The position numbers and the translations under genes are program-made. 64,000 nt of DNA, taken from NCBI GenBank assembly GCA_033439765.1, contig JAULSN010000005.1, positions 2,247,001-2,311,000 of the forward strand, read 5' to 3'. Positions 22,802-34,325 of the stretch are shown here, piece after piece; the first letter of the stretch is position 1, and every line of letters begins with the position of its first letter. The notes under the pieces were generated by a model that made no database searches, was not told the origin of the DNA, and saw nothing but the letters and a program-made list of their open reading frames with translations. The DNA is from Lasiosphaeria ovina. Taxonomy: Eukaryota > Ascomycota > Sordariomycetes > Sordariales > Lasiosphaeriaceae.

Positions 22802-23635
22802 CGCGCCGTCTTGACGGAGGATTCGGGGGGGGCGGTGGTGGTGGCGGCGAGGGGTGGTGTCCAACGGTGGGAGACCGCAATCTGGAGCTCTATCTCTCTC
22901 TCTGTCTGCTGTCTCTCGGCTGGGGCAAGGTTCAATGCGTCTGAGGTCGTTGAGAGAGGTCGGCGGGCCGGAAGAAAGTCGAGCTAAGCTGTCGCTTAGC
23001 GAGCCAATGAGCGCCTCGGAATTGTCAGAAAGCGTCATGGCCACGAGCTATAAAAACATGCGCTGCAGCTCCAATTCCCCCTTCCTTTTGATTTTTCTCT
23101 TCTTCATTAAATTGTACTGCGCACTTATTGTAGGAGACACTTGCCGCTGCAAGCCCGGGGCTCACGCTTTTGGACTTGCATCCTCTCGAAGGGTCTTCCT
23201 CTATCATGTGCTCTAGATTAATTAATGGCCCCGTTATGGATGCATGTGAGATCGCTTTCGAGCGCTCCTTGATCAATGGTTCTTACCGCCGGTGGCCACA
23301 TCCCCTTTACCAGATAGCTCTGTTTTTGTTTTGACTGTGTTTTCTAGGCATGAATTGTGCAGAGGGCTCGGACGCAAGCTCTGCATTCAGAACCAATATG
23401 TTTACTGTGGAGTTGTTCGTGAACAGTGCGGAACACTGAGTATTGAGAAGCAGATGTATGGAATGCAGCAGCAAGGGATTTTGATATCTACGGAATAATC
23501 CGTCTACCATGGCCAACGTGTTGCTCGAGTTCAGAACTTCAGTGAACGGCAGTAACTGGACTCCTCGGCGATGAAAGTTGTTATTGTACACCCTGTCTGG
23601 CAGACTCTCTTGGCTCTTCTCCCGCTCGCCCTCCT
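22802..23635. other. Intergenic region upstream of NUO78
   Basis: The NUO78 promoter lies at the left side; the right side is the 3' flank of the minus-strand gene at 23636. No gene is seen. Confidence 0.5.
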
Positions 23636-24298
23636 TCACATTTGAGCCTGAGCAACCCGCTGGGGCCGTTCTTCGGGCCGCATGCCGACCACTTCGAGCC
23701 TCTCCAGCTCCTTGTCGAGACAGCCAATGTAGTACCGCTTGATCTCGCCCATGTGCGCATCGTAGCCGGTGAGCTCCTGGATCCCGGCCTCTATAAGATG
23801 CAACATGTTGGCGGCGGCCTTGTCGCGGATGGTGGCGGTGGGCGGCAGCACGGGCCGGGACTGCTCCGGGTACGGCATGTGCTTGATGTTGTAGTCGAAG
23901 CCCGGCTGCGCCTTGGCCGCCATGTTGCCTATCATCCAGTCCACCTCGCGCGGCTCCAGGCCCGGCTTGAATTCGCCCTGGCCCGACTCGAGCTCCTGCT
24001 CCAGCGACTCCTGCATGATGCGCGTCTTCTCGCGCTGGAACAGGAACAGGAGGTTCTCCTTAACGCCGTCGCGCTGGCAGTCGACGCTCTCGAGGATCCG
24101 CCGCAGGCGCTGCACGCGGTCTCGGGGCCCGTCCCCCGTGTCCTTGGTCACGTCATCGCTGAAGGGGACGAACACGCTGGGCGCGACATTGGTGAGCTGT
24201 GGGATCTTGTTGGGGCCGCTTAGTTTGCTCGTTGTGGCACTACCGCCGTCGGCCAACTGGCTCGCCCGGGAAGGCCCTGCTGCACCTAGCTGCGGCAT
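23636..24298 (-). CDS. Unrecognised helical protein (about 220 aa)
   Basis: A single open frame gives 220 residues from ATG 24298; the open frame itself continues upstream without an ATG. I do not recognise the family. Residues 1-35 are Ala/Ser/Gly-rich. From about residue 50 the sequence is strongly helical and charged (RDRVQRLRRILESVDCQRDG, ENLLFLFQREKTRIM, EQELESGQGEF), followed by a conserved-looking segment (DWMIGNMAAKAQPGFDYNIK) and a C-terminal helix (KRYYIGCLDKELERLEV). There is no membrane segment. Codon usage is GC3-rich like its neighbours, supporting real coding. The true start may lie in an extra 5' exon near 24480 (MRQIADSLGRTY...), which would need an unusually short intron of 37 bases. 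Confidence 0.6.
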   Translation of the reverse strand: MPQLGAAGPSRASQLADGGSATTSKLSGPNKIPQLTNVAPSVFVPFSDDVTKDTGDGPRDRVQRLRRILESVDCQRDGVKENLLFLFQREKTRIMQESLEQELESGQGEFKPGLEPREVDWMIGNMAAKAQPGFDYNIKHMPYPEQSRPVLPPTATIRDKAAANMLHLIEAGIQELTGYDAHMGEIKRYYIGCLDKELERLEVVGMRPEERPQRVAQAQM

Positions 24299-25017
24299 GA
24301 TTATGGCACCATTGGCAGCCCCCTCTGGCTTGGGCTTTGGGCTGTGCAAGTTGGCAATGCAAGGTTCCGAGGGTAAATCTCTCTGCTCGACCTTGAAGTC
24401 ACTGGTTTTCCTCCCTCAGGCGCGGGGTGTGTGAGCACCTGTAAGTCCTGCCCAGGGAGTCAGCGATTTGCCTCATGTCAAAGCAATTGAAGCACGCACA
24501 GGTTGGCACCAAGCTTCAAAGAGCTTATTGACCGATATTTCCTTTACTGAGACAGGCTCGCGGTGAGTTTGTTTTGGTTCTGTGGGTTTGGATGAGAATT
24601 GTTGAAGGGAAAGAAGCGGCCGGGTGCTTGGAAATATACACAGTAACTGGATACCCCGCCAGAAAGACCTGAGATGCGAAGCTGCCTGAGCTTCTCTGAA
24701 AAGTCCACCCCACTGCATTGGGGAATGCACAGACACATCCAAATACGTATTGATCTTGGTATGAGACGAGCTCCACAAACTTATCACATTCCTAAATTGG
24801 CGATACCTTCCGCAATGAGTTACCAACCTTAATTAGGCAGGTCTGAATATTAAAATTATATACACAACTTTAGTAGCTTGAAGCCGGCAAGGTCCAACTC
24901 GCCAGTTTCTCCTAATAGATATATACGACTCATATGGCCATTCTAAGGTAAATGGCAACCATTATGTACACAGGTCTCAGTACTCCAAAAGGAAAAACCG
25001 AAAAGCAATATGCCTAG

Positions 25018-25031
25018 CCCCCCCCCCCCCC
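25018..25031. repeat. Poly-C tract (14 C)
   Basis: Uninterrupted run of cytosines in a non-coding spacer; length may be uncertain in assembly. Confidence 0.85.
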
Positions 25032-25538
25032 GCAGGAGATGAAAACGCCAGCACCAGGTGTCCGTTGAGTTCGGCACATGATCAGAAAAACAGTCTGAGT
25101 CAAGAATGCAACCACCCGTGCCATGTGGAAATATTTCCTGCAGGACTCTTTGTCAAAGAGGATCGGTAGATTTGACTAGTAGCGTTCATCTAACCCATGA
25201 AATCGTAGACCGTTTGTTGATGTCATCATAATTTTGTAGCGCTAATCAAATAGGCGCGTCGGGTGAACCCGATCGTGGTACGAGTAGATAATGGGTACCT
25301 CGGCAGGAGCCAGGAGGTGTCTCGACAGATTCATCGGATGATAACGAGCTGGGGCCAAAACCACCCAAGCCGGAATGGGTGCGAAACGCTCGAACCAGTC
25401 TTTTGGGCCTTTGGACCCATCACTCTCCTCGGACCGCGGCTCGGCGTTTGGTCGAAATCCCAGCCCCAAAAGCGAGCCCAGTTTGGCACCTCATGCCTAC
25501 TGGAGCCTCCCAGCTGTAGGATTGTGTTCGTGTGTGTT

Positions 25539-25646
<108 letters not shown>

Positions 25647-25725
25647 GCCAACATGACTGCAGCAAACAGCCGAAGATATAGCAATCGCCGTATCAACAAC
25701 CAAGATGTGACGAACAGATCTGGGC

Positions 25726-26766
25726 TCATCGTGACGGCAAGATTTTCCTCAAGTACTCCCGAATGAGTCTCGCGGTTCCTCGGGCGTAGTCCTCTAGCCT
25801 CCTGTCCTTTCGCTTCCGCATCCATAGGAGGATGACGGCGAGGACGATGAAGTCGGCGACGAAGTGCTTTGTGACCAACCACATGCCCCATTCGAACCAG
25901 GCAGCCAAGCTGCGCTCCTTGCGGGACCTCCACTCACGGCCCGTGGCGATCTGCTCGCGCAGCGCGGCGATTTCTGCCGAGAGCCTTACTATGGCGCGCT
26001 CCATCCTCTTGGACCGCTTGTCGTTCCTCCGAGCGTAGTCGCCGGGGATCTCGTCGCCTTCCAGCTCGGCCACCTCCATCAGGCGCTGCTCCGACGCATC
26101 CTCCTCGCTCATCGGGCTCAGGACTTTCATGGGACCGTCGGCGCCGCTCTGCGCGTGCTGGAATCGGCGGATGCCTATCCCGGAGCCGTCGCCGCCCCCG
26201 CCGCCACCGCTATGGGCCGACGAGGATGACTCTTCGCCGGACGAGCTGGAGCTATTGCTCTTGACCTGGTTCCAGACAAACTCGAGCTCGGCCACGAGCT
26301 CGAGGGCGTTGGGCGTGTTTGCGTACTTGTGCATCGTCTCGATGAGCGCCTCGACGTAGCGTCGCTTGGCCTCGGTGCGGCTGAGGCCCTTCTGCGAGTT
26401 CCACGCGTCCCACTTGTCCTGCTCGCGGGCGATCTCGTCGCGGGTGCTGCTGCTGCTACCCATGCCGAGGCCCGACCCTGCCGCCGAGGGCCGCTCCATC
26501 ACGCCGTCCACGTCGCCCTCCATCGCCTGCTTGTAGAGCCCATAGAGCCGCATGCGGTCCGACGGCGGCGGCCGGGCGGCCCCTGTCTTGGGGATCTTCT
26601 TGACTGTGTTGAGGGCATGGACAAAGACTCGGTCTACGCGGATGGGGCAAGATAAGGCTCCGTTAGTCAAGGCTAGCCCCAGCGGCCGCGATTCGCAGCG
26701 AGAAAACGGGAATGGAAGCCAGGGCGGGGGGATTGATGCACGTCACTCACCGATAGAGTCGGCCAT
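25726..26766 (-). CDS. atg37: Acyl-CoA-binding, tail-anchored protein (Atg37/ACBD5-like)
   Basis: Exon 1 is only 16 bases (26751-26766, MADSI plus one base); exon 2 is 25726-26633; 307 residues. An N-terminal acyl-CoA-binding domain (residues about 5-105) begins DRVFVHALNTVKKIP and shows the ligand-contacting RLYGLYKQA and KWDAWN motifs. A long Ser/Gly/Glu-rich linker and a coiled segment (RSKRMERAIVRLSAEIAAL) precede one membrane segment at about 263-277 (FVADFIVLAVILLWM), flanked by Arg/Lys and a short basic tail. This is the layout of peroxisomal Atg37 in yeasts and of mammalian ACBD5, which bind long-chain acyl-CoA and act in pexophagy or peroxisome contacts. The specific role is inference from architecture. 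Confidence 0.85.
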
Positions 26767-27886
26767 TTTGCGAACGACGTAGGCAAATCCTCCTCCGTCG
26801 CCTCGGCGCAACGGGAACCTAGGAATTCGATACTTCGTGCGCGAGAGCGTGGGGCTTGGTGTCGGTGGCGGCAGTGTTGTCGAGGTCGGACAGTTTGGCG
26901 GCTCGGCGCGGCGACACGGCGCCTGGATCGGGCTGACGGACGCCAGAAATGGAAGATTGGCGCATTCAGTGGGCAGGGCAGTCGTGTAAGCCTCGCTGCA
27001 GCCTCATGCGGGGTGGGTTTCCAGCTGCTAAGGTTGCAAACTTCAGTCGGAAGGTGATGGAGACGGTTCGTTCATAAGCATGATAGGATGATGATGTCTT
27101 GTTGTTTATTTGCGATTGAGAAACGGCACTTAGACGGCTCTACCTGTACCTAATTACTTTACATACGCAATCCGTCGCGTAACCTAAGGTGATCCGGTGA
27201 TGTCTTGAACATGATGGCCTTATCCGTGCTTTCCCCAGCTATCCCCAAATTAGAAGGGGGCCCAATGCCTCGGCTCACTGGACGCGAGCCGTTAGAACCC
27301 CACTTCCCCATCTCTTTAGTCTACGACAGTGCTGTTGCTCCGAGCCAAGGGCACCTAACCAAGCCCCTTCCCATAACTTGGCTTCCAAACAGCCAACGGG
27401 CGTGAAGCACGTGAAAGCCGCCGTGGATGCGGCACAACTAATACAACCCCGTGTCATTAAATAACTACAAATATGCCCGTCAATTTATCTAACGTTCAGG
27501 CACCATGTTAGCAACACTGCCTAGCGCGGGTTCCACTTCTTCTCGAGTATTACGCAGCGGGCTTGAAACTAAGGGTAGGGGCCAGGCCAGGAGGTGCGAA
27601 TAACGGCTCCTACTCCCAAGAAAGATATAATCTTGCCCTCACGCCCTAGGACGAACTTGTGTGAAATGACTTTATTGTACGCTTTGGGCAACAGCTGTGA
27701 GAACAGCAACCAAGAGTAGTCTCAGCTTGTGAAAGCCATACCTTGGTCCATGTCTCATGTCTTTGGCTCCGATGACCAAAATTCTTCCACAGGGAGGGAG
27801 CTCTATGAAAGCCAATATTCGACAGTCTGCCACGGTAAGCTAGCTGTAAGGGGCGGCAGTCGATCGCCAAACACCAAGCAACGCAC
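26767..27886. other. Intergenic region
   Basis: About 1.1 kb between two minus-strand genes: promoter of the Atg37-like gene and 3' flank of RNase III. No supported gene, repeat or RNA. Confidence 0.5.
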
Positions 27887-29110
27887 CTAGCTGGTTTGCT
27901 GGTCTAGGCTTCCTTCAGCCGCTACTTGAGCGAGTCTTGCAGCGGTAAAGGCCGCCTTCTTCTCCGAGTATCGCTTTATCAGCTTCTTGTTTTCCAATGC
28001 CATCTTTGCGGCGTTTTGTCCGGCCTCTTTCTTGCCGAGAGCGCTTCCGAACCCGAGCTGCTTGTCCGTTTCGCCCCACCCGTTGAGGACGCAGCCAACG
28101 GTGACAAGAGGCAGGTTGGTATCCCTATCCTTCCTGCCCACAGAAGGGAGGTCTCGGTACTCAATCTTGACGCCCTTGGTGCCGATGGCCGCCTCCAGTT
28201 GTGTCTTGTAGGTGATGGCTTCTTTGGTCGTCACCGGAACTCGGTGTTCCTCTTGGCGGATATGTCTGTCTAGTATAGGACCCCACAGAGCCTTGAGCCA
28301 CGCCGAAGCGCGCCTGATGCCGTCCTTGGGGTCGGATAGAATCAAAGCTCCAACATATGACTCAAAGATGTCGCCCTGGGCCTTCTCCCGCTTGGCTCCG
28401 CTCGCCGTGGTGCGGGAAAGCCTCCCTTCGAGGTCAAACTCCTCGGGAAAGTTGGCTCGTTTGTCCAGACCGTACTGGCGAGAGAACTGTGACAGCGTTC
28501 TGTTGCGAATAAGCATCTCGCGATACTGGGCGCATTTCCCCGGTTCGAGAGTCGGGAATGTTTGGTAAATGAGCGAGGTGGCAATGACTTCAAGATACGC
28601 ATCCCCTATCCACTCAAGCCGCTCATAGTTGGGATCTGTCCGGTGCTTAACTTTTCCAGGGTGCGTCAACGCGGCCCTTTCCAGAGCTGGATCTAATATT
28701 TGAGGAATTGGCGGGCAAGAATTGCCGAGGTCTGCAACAGTCCACTTGGTGACGGCTACGTGCGAGGGAATCTGTAATGAAGAGTTGAGATCGACCTCAA
28801 CTTCGGCTTTGGCCTCTTCCGTAGGTTGACCCCCTAAAGCCTTCAAAGCGGGAATGAGCTTTCTGCTTAAAGACGAGAGTGTCTCCTTGGTGGTGGCCTT
28901 CAGATCTTCAGTGCCGAAAGACTTGCCGGCCCTCTCTAACTGCTCTGATTTCAAGGCGCGTATGCATCCGAGGAGCCCATCCGCATTCTCCAAAAGCAAG
29001 CTGAGTGCATCTGTCCCCCCGGCCTCATCAGGCCTTGCGCGCTTGGGACTTGGATTTGTTGAAATTGCCAAGTCGCCAGACACTGCTTCGCTGCGTGTCC
29101 GTTTCGCCAT
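27887..29110 (-). CDS. rnt1: Ribonuclease III, fungal Rnt1-like
   Basis: A single exon of 407 residues from ATG 29110 (MAKRTRSEAV). The open frame extends to an ATG at 29299, but that extension looks like 5' leader. RNase III cleaves double-stranded RNA to mature rRNA, snRNA and snoRNA precursors in the nucleus. The catalytic domain (about 165-310) has the signature YERLEWIGDAYLEVIATSL with its metal-binding Glu/Asp, and the second acidic motif GDIFESYVGALILSD. A dsRNA-binding domain follows (KTQLEAAIGTKGVKIEYRDL ... GSALGKKEAGQNAAKMALE). The N-terminus is basic with KRAR, a plausible nuclear signal. It has one RNase III domain and no helicase or PAZ, so it is Rnt1-like, not Dicer. Confidence 0.92.
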   Translation of the reverse strand: MAKRTRSEAVSGDLAISTNPSPKRARPDEAGGTDALSLLLENADGLLGCIRALKSEQLERAGKSFGTEDLKATTKETLSSLSRKLIPALKALGGQPTEEAKAEVEVDLNSSLQIPSHVAVTKWTVADLGNSCPPIPQILDPALERAALTHPGKVKHRTDPNYERLEWIGDAYLEVIATSLIYQTFPTLEPGKCAQYREMLIRNRTLSQFSRQYGLDKRANFPEEFDLEGRLSRTTASGAKREKAQGDIFESYVGALILSDPKDGIRRASAWLKALWGPILDRHIRQEEHRVPVTTKEAITYKTQLEAAIGTKGVKIEYRDLPSVGRKDRDTNLPLVTVGCVLNGWGETDKQLGFGSALGKKEAGQNAAKMALENKKLIKRYSEKKAAFTAARLAQVAAEGSLDQQTS

Positions 29111-29554
29111 CGAGACGCTGTGAGGAGGAAGAATGACGGGAAAAATACAGTTTAGACAATGAGGTCGAATCTGTATCTGATGCCGGTGCGGGCCGTAACG
29201 CTCACCGAACTCGAATTTGAGAATTTCGTCCTTCGTCCTTGAAGAATGGAGTAAATCGTTGGCCGGCCTCAAAAGTTCGCTGCCAGCCCACTTCTGCATC
29301 GGTGGGCAGTTTCTGAGCCCCGCTCCAGGGATTCCCAGCAGCTGAATTAGCGTCTGGGCAAGCCGACAGGCCGCAACAGGCTGGCGCAGGTGCGGCTCAA
29401 CCTACGACCCAGGGGCCTTTCGGTGTGCCCCACACTCCCGGAGAATTTGATTGGTAGCGCACGGGAGACACAAGAGATCCCAGAACGTCAAGGCATCTCG
29501 CGATCTTCATCCCAGCACGCTTCGGTGAGCCGTCAACTCTCGTGCAGCTACAAA
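29111..29554. promoter_or_regulatory. Shared divergent promoter, RNase III / mS33
   Basis: 444 bases separate the two divergent start codons, the shortest divergent spacer in the window, so the promoters must overlap or abut. Individual elements could not be assigned. Confidence 0.5.
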
Positions 29555-30037
29555 ATGGCGGTCCCGCGCGCCCGCTTGTTGGAGCTGATGAAGGTAAGAT
29601 GTTCGAAAAGAGGCAGAGCGACTGCTGAGATGCGGAGCTGACTTTCCCAGGCTCAATGCCAGCTTTTCTCGACGACATTCAACCCCGAACGCGTCCGGAC
29701 CGGCAACAAGATCCTGCGCCAGAGGCTCCGAGGCCCTGCACTTGCGGCATACTACCCCCGGAAGGGTCCCGATCTCCTCGACCTCCAGAGAGAAGTCGAT
29801 GATCTCGGGTTATTGGTGGACAACGATGAGGCCGACGACCGGCTAGAACATATTGCGGCGTACGTCTTCCTCCCCAGCAGTCGGCATATTCGTCAACCTA
29901 ACATGTCGCAGCCTGAAACTCCGCGGAAAGAGCGCGCCAAAGAAGAAGAAAGGCCCATCTACAGGTACGGCTATCTCTGGGCTCCGCCTTCCCTGGTCGC
30001 CCAAGCTAACCTGGGTGCAGAATCCAAACACAAATAA
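29555..30037 (+). CDS. rsm27: Mitochondrial small-subunit ribosomal protein mS33 (Rsm27)
   Basis: Four exons: 29555-29593, 29651-29859, 29912-29964 and 30021-30037 (105 residues). Fungal mS33 is a small basic protein of the mitoribosomal small subunit. The N-terminus MAVPRARLLELMK, followed by the TTFNPERVRTGNKILRQRL and GPALAAYYPRKGPDLLDL blocks and the DDRLEHIAALKLRGK end, matches the family closely. The Lys-rich tail is APKKKKGPST. The final 17-base coding exon gives only ESKHK after a split codon. The first exon is 39 bases. There is no classical cleavable presequence, as usual for this protein. Introns are 57, 52 and 56 bases. Confidence 0.88.
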
Positions 30038-31565
30038 GTTACGAGACAGAAGGCGAGCCGGACGCCGTCCAAGAAGCCTGGCACTTGTACTATATAGAGG
30101 ACAATCTAGAATATACCCTGATCGATCAGTCCAGACAACTACTGCTTTACCACCGAAGTTACATTCCAAATCACCGAGCAGGTAACCAATTGACAAACTC
30201 GTCTGCCAGGTCAATTCTGACGCTCCAAGTGGCTTTTCCTTATCTTATTTTACACAGAAGAACTTTTGTTTTGTGATAAGTTGACGAAATACGCTCATTT
30301 AAAAGCTTCCTTTTTTCATCCAGGCTCTATACTTTCATAACTAACAGGGTTGCTCCAAAATCAAGCCGTCCGACTTGTCCAAGATTCTAACACCCAGTCC
30401 ATCTCAATTACAGAGGATTGAACCCAGAACGTCATTGTATACAACCAAGTGGTTTATCGAGACGGACCGGTCATCTGTCGGATATTACATCTTTTTTTCC
30501 CTCATCAATTTCGTCTTTCGTCTGTTAAAACGTCATGTGGTGGCGGAAATGGAATGCCAAACACGGCGAGAAGCCGGAGCCGAGATGGCTCTTTGGTATC
30601 CTCGATGCGTGCCCACGGGTCGGACCGAAAGCTGACAAACACCCCCAAAGCACTTGACGCCGAATCCACCCCGTTCATCTACAATAGTTCCTAGGCCGAA
30701 CATACGGTGCCCGGGTCTTCTTTTAAATCTTCTGCATCAAGATTGACGAGCAACAGCTGCAGCCCTCAAATGGCAGTCTGACTGGGTCCCTAAGGTAGGC
30801 AGGGTAGGTAAGATACTAGAAGTTACCCGAGGCGGGTGGTCTTCTGATTCCGTAGCCCCCAGGCTGGCGCATCTCCTTTCTTAGGTTGGCGTACCTTCCT
30901 GGCCGGGACATCGAAATGCGGTAGAGAGATTCGTGCCTTCCTTCCCTTTACAGGTGACGGCTCGCCTCGTCCGATGTTGGCCGCCAGCAATCCAAGCTGA
31001 CCATCGGGTGCCCAAACAGGCTCCCGCCAGTCCGTGTCTCGCTTAACTGGTGATTTCTACTTGTTCCGTTCCTTCCTGCGGCCCCCTCGTCTTCCACCTT
31101 CCCCTTCGTCTCCGCAGCCTCAAATCACCAAGCCACGCGCGCGCATCCAGGCCGCCTCTTCCTGCCCTCCACTCCTTTAAGAATTTCCGACCGCAGGACG
31201 TGAGACCTGACTTCCTCGAATCTATTCCGCCTACCGATAAATCTATAGATACACCTACCTTATCTTACTGGGCGCCTTACCCATTTACCGCACCTGGACC
31301 GTGGTACGTACATTCTCGGTCCCGTCTCCGGACTCTCGGGTATCTCGTCTACGTGCGGTGGTTCCTGCCTTCAAGCTTTCACTACTTTCACCTCCTCCGA
31401 GGTACAGTCGGCGCATCTACCTCCTCAAATCTTTCTTCCACGGCACCTCCGTGGACAATCTACTTTCTCTGCTTAAGAACATCTTGATCATTTTCCCAAT
31501 TGTAAGACAACCACTGAACCGTCCCCGTCCCCCTTCGCCGAGGCCGTCGAAGAACGCAGGACGCC
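30038..31565. other. Intergenic region and probable long 5' leader of the Pumilio gene
   Basis: About 1.5 kb. AAGGTAGGC and AGGGTAGGTAAG motifs occur at 30792-30812. The part from about 31040 to 31565 is pyrimidine-rich and could be a long leader or leader intron. No other gene was supported. Confidence 0.5.
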
Positions 31566-34325
31566 ATGTCTACCGCCGCGTCCACGGGCTCGCCCAACGA
31601 GCGTCGCATCTCGGGCTCAAACATTTCGGGCTCGAAAAGCTACTCACAGGACGAAAATGCAGCCCCTCCCGACGATTTCCTCTCTGTTCCACAGGTATGG
31701 TCCTTCTTTCTTGTCTCCCCACCCTAGGCGGGCTGAATGGCAAAGGCGGGCACTTTGATCTACATTGTGCTCTACTGTGCTTTCAGAGATGAATACCTGC
31801 CCACCTTCCCACGTCGTCACTGATGTTGTGTTCTCCAATCCTTTATTAAGAGTGCTGGCTGACGCTGGGATGCACAGGAGATCACAACAAGCTCGTCCCT
31901 GAAAAAGACGGTCACCGCTCTGACAACCTCCAAGCTGGTCAACCAAAGCTGCCCAAAGGTAGGTAGTCCTGATCGCCATAGACGTGGTTATTGAACTGAT
32001 CATGACAGAAGTTGAAGGTGAACCACGAGCCGCCCTCCTCGGCCGATTCATACCCGATGGACAAGCTCTATGCAAGCCGTTCTGAACAGCAGGCCCTGCT
32101 GCAGCACCAAAACGAGGTTCTAAAGTCGTTGGATGACGAGGCTATGTACTCTCGCGGCTTTGACCACCAGTCATCTTGCAGCTCCCTCCCCATCACCCCA
32201 GCGACGGATGCCTTTGGTCCGACTGCCCCAACGACTCGATCTGCTAGCGTTGCTCCAAACGACCAAATCTCCGCCGAGGAGCTTCTGCGTCTCAAGTTGG
32301 AGCTGGCGCAGGCCCAGAACAAGATTTCGCGGCTTGACCAAGAGTTGGCACAGACTCGCCTCGCCACCCAGGACTGTGGGCGTGTGACTCCGAGCCTTCT
32401 CCACGAGTCGGACTTCCCGATGGCGCTGTCAGCTGCGACGTCGCCTGGCACTTCTCGAGGTCCAATTAGCCAAGTCTTCAATGTTCCGAGCAAGGCGCCT
32501 CCGTCATTCTCTCGGGAGAATAGCTGGATGTCTCAGGAGGACACTCGCCCTGACACCAATGATCCCATGTCGGCTGGCGGTCTTAACCGTGCTCGTGGAA
32601 TCTGGAACAATAAGACTGCATTCACTAGTCCCTTTCCGCAAGGCCCAGCCCCGATGGCAGAGGGGCCTCAGTCGGTGTCGTGGCCCAATGCCCGTGTCGC
32701 CAATCAGAGCTTCGAGCCTCCCTTTCAGCCACCAAGCATGGAGCCATTCCGGCCAGATCGAATGGCTCCTCCTGACCATGATATGATGCGACCGACTGGA
32801 CGCCGCGCAAACAGGTTCGACGGCCGCTTTGGAGTGCCGAACAACTTCAGCGGCGGCTATGGTGGATACAACAACATGGGAGCCGGCCAGTACGAGGCTA
32901 CCCAGGGCTATTCCAGCGGCCCACCCGGTCCGGCTTCTGGTGGGCTGGGAATTGGGCTGTACACGGCATACCAGCAGCAGCCTGTTGGAACACCCCTGTC
33001 TCCCCATGCCACCGAGTTTACGTCGGGCACAGCACCATGGAAGTCAGAGGTAAGTTGAATGTTCTCGTTCGATAGTGATTCGTTTGCAGCGCCACTGACA
33101 ATCTCTCTTCTAGTCTCTGGCCTCAGAGGGACAGACATATATGCCGGCCACGGAGCCACTCAACTATCGCCGTCTACTTGACCGTAATGTTACCTGCGAT
33201 TGGAAGTATATCGTCGACAAGATTGTGTGCAATAACGACCAGCAAGCCTCAATTTTCTTACAACAGAAGCTCAAGGTTGGGACCCCTGAGCAGAAGTATG
33301 ATATTGTCGAAGCGATTGTTGCGCAGGCGTACCCCCTCATGGTCAACCGATTTGGCAACTTTCTGGTCCAGCGCTGCTTTGAGCACGGCACCCCCGAGCA
33401 GGTCATCAAGATTGCCGAAGCGATTCGAGGCAACACTCTCAACCTCTCGATGGATCCGTTTGGCTGCCATGTGGTGCAGAAGGCCTTCGACTCGGTTCCC
33501 GAGGACTACAAAGCCATCATGGTGCACGAATTGTTGCGGCGCATTCCAGAGACGGTCATTCACCGGTACGCTTGTCATGTCTGGCAGAAGCTTTTCGAGC
33601 TGCGATGGACCGAGTCGCCACCCCAAATCATGAAGTACGTGAACGAAGCGCTTCGCGGCATGTGGCATGAAGTGGCGCTTGGGGAGACCGGAAGCTTGGT
33701 GGTTCAGAACATATTTGAGAACTGCTTGGAAGAAGATAAGGTTGGTTCGCCCCCTACCCAAGACTCGAGGGGGTGCCTTGGCTAACAAAACACACAGCGC
33801 CCCTGCATCGAGGAAGTGCTGGCGAACATTAACATTGTCGCTCACGGGCAATTTGGCAATTGGTGTATTCAACACATTTGTGAGCATGGAGCTCCCGCGG
33901 ACCGAAGCCGTGCTGTCGACCACGTCATCCGCTATGCGGCCGAGTACAGCATGGACCAGTTCGCCTCAAAGGTCGTCGAGAAATGTTTGAAGATTAGCGG
34001 TCCCGAGTTCCTCGGCCGGTACCTTGACCGTGTCTGCGAGGGCAGGGTCGACCGGCCTCGGATCCCCTTGATCGACATTGCGAGCGACCAGTACGGGAAC
34101 TACCTTATCCAGTACATCCTTACGCATGCCAACCCACAGCATCGCGAGATTGTCGCCGCCCACATTCGCAAGCACATGGTGTCGCTCCGTGGCTCCAAGT
34201 TTGGCTCCCGTGTTGGCATGCTCTGCACCAACCACGCCGTCGCCACTCGCCCGGGCCCTGGAGTCGGTCCGGCCATGGGCACTCGAATGGGACCGGGCCC
34301 GCGGTTTTCCGGCGGCTACCGCTAG
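31566..34325 (+). CDS. Pumilio (PUF)-family RNA-binding protein, Mcp2-like
   Basis: Five exons: 31566-31694, 31878-31958, 32009-33049, 33114-33740 and 33798-34325, all phase 0 (801 residues). PUF proteins bind 3' UTR sequences through tandem helical repeats and repress or localise mRNAs. The N-terminal half is low-complexity (Ser/Pro/Gln/Gly) with a short coiled coil (EELLRLKLELAQAQNKISRL). The C-terminal half holds the repeats: MVNRFGNFLVQRCFEHGTPE, LSMDPFGCHVVQKAFDSVPE, HRYACHVWQKLFEL, GETGSLVVQNIFENC, AHGQFGNWCIQHICEHGA, DQFASKVVEKCLK and DQYGNYLIQYILTHA. The architecture resembles S. pombe 'meiotic coiled-coil protein 2' and its filamentous homologues. The tail is Gly/Pro/Arg-rich. Confidence 0.9.

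Noticed and set aside
24480..25260. AT-rich stretch as a RIP-mutated transposon relic
   Set aside because: AT content is only moderately raised, and no terminal repeats or transposase-like frames were seen.
29111..29299. 63-residue N-terminal extension of RNase III from ATG 29299
   Set aside because: Composition is unlike the rest of the protein, and MAKRTRSEAV at 29110 is a typical basic start for the family.
30340..30450. Possible minus-strand tRNA (GGTTCAATCC B-box-like sequence)
   Set aside because: The T stem does not pair and no acceptor stem or anticodon arm could be formed.
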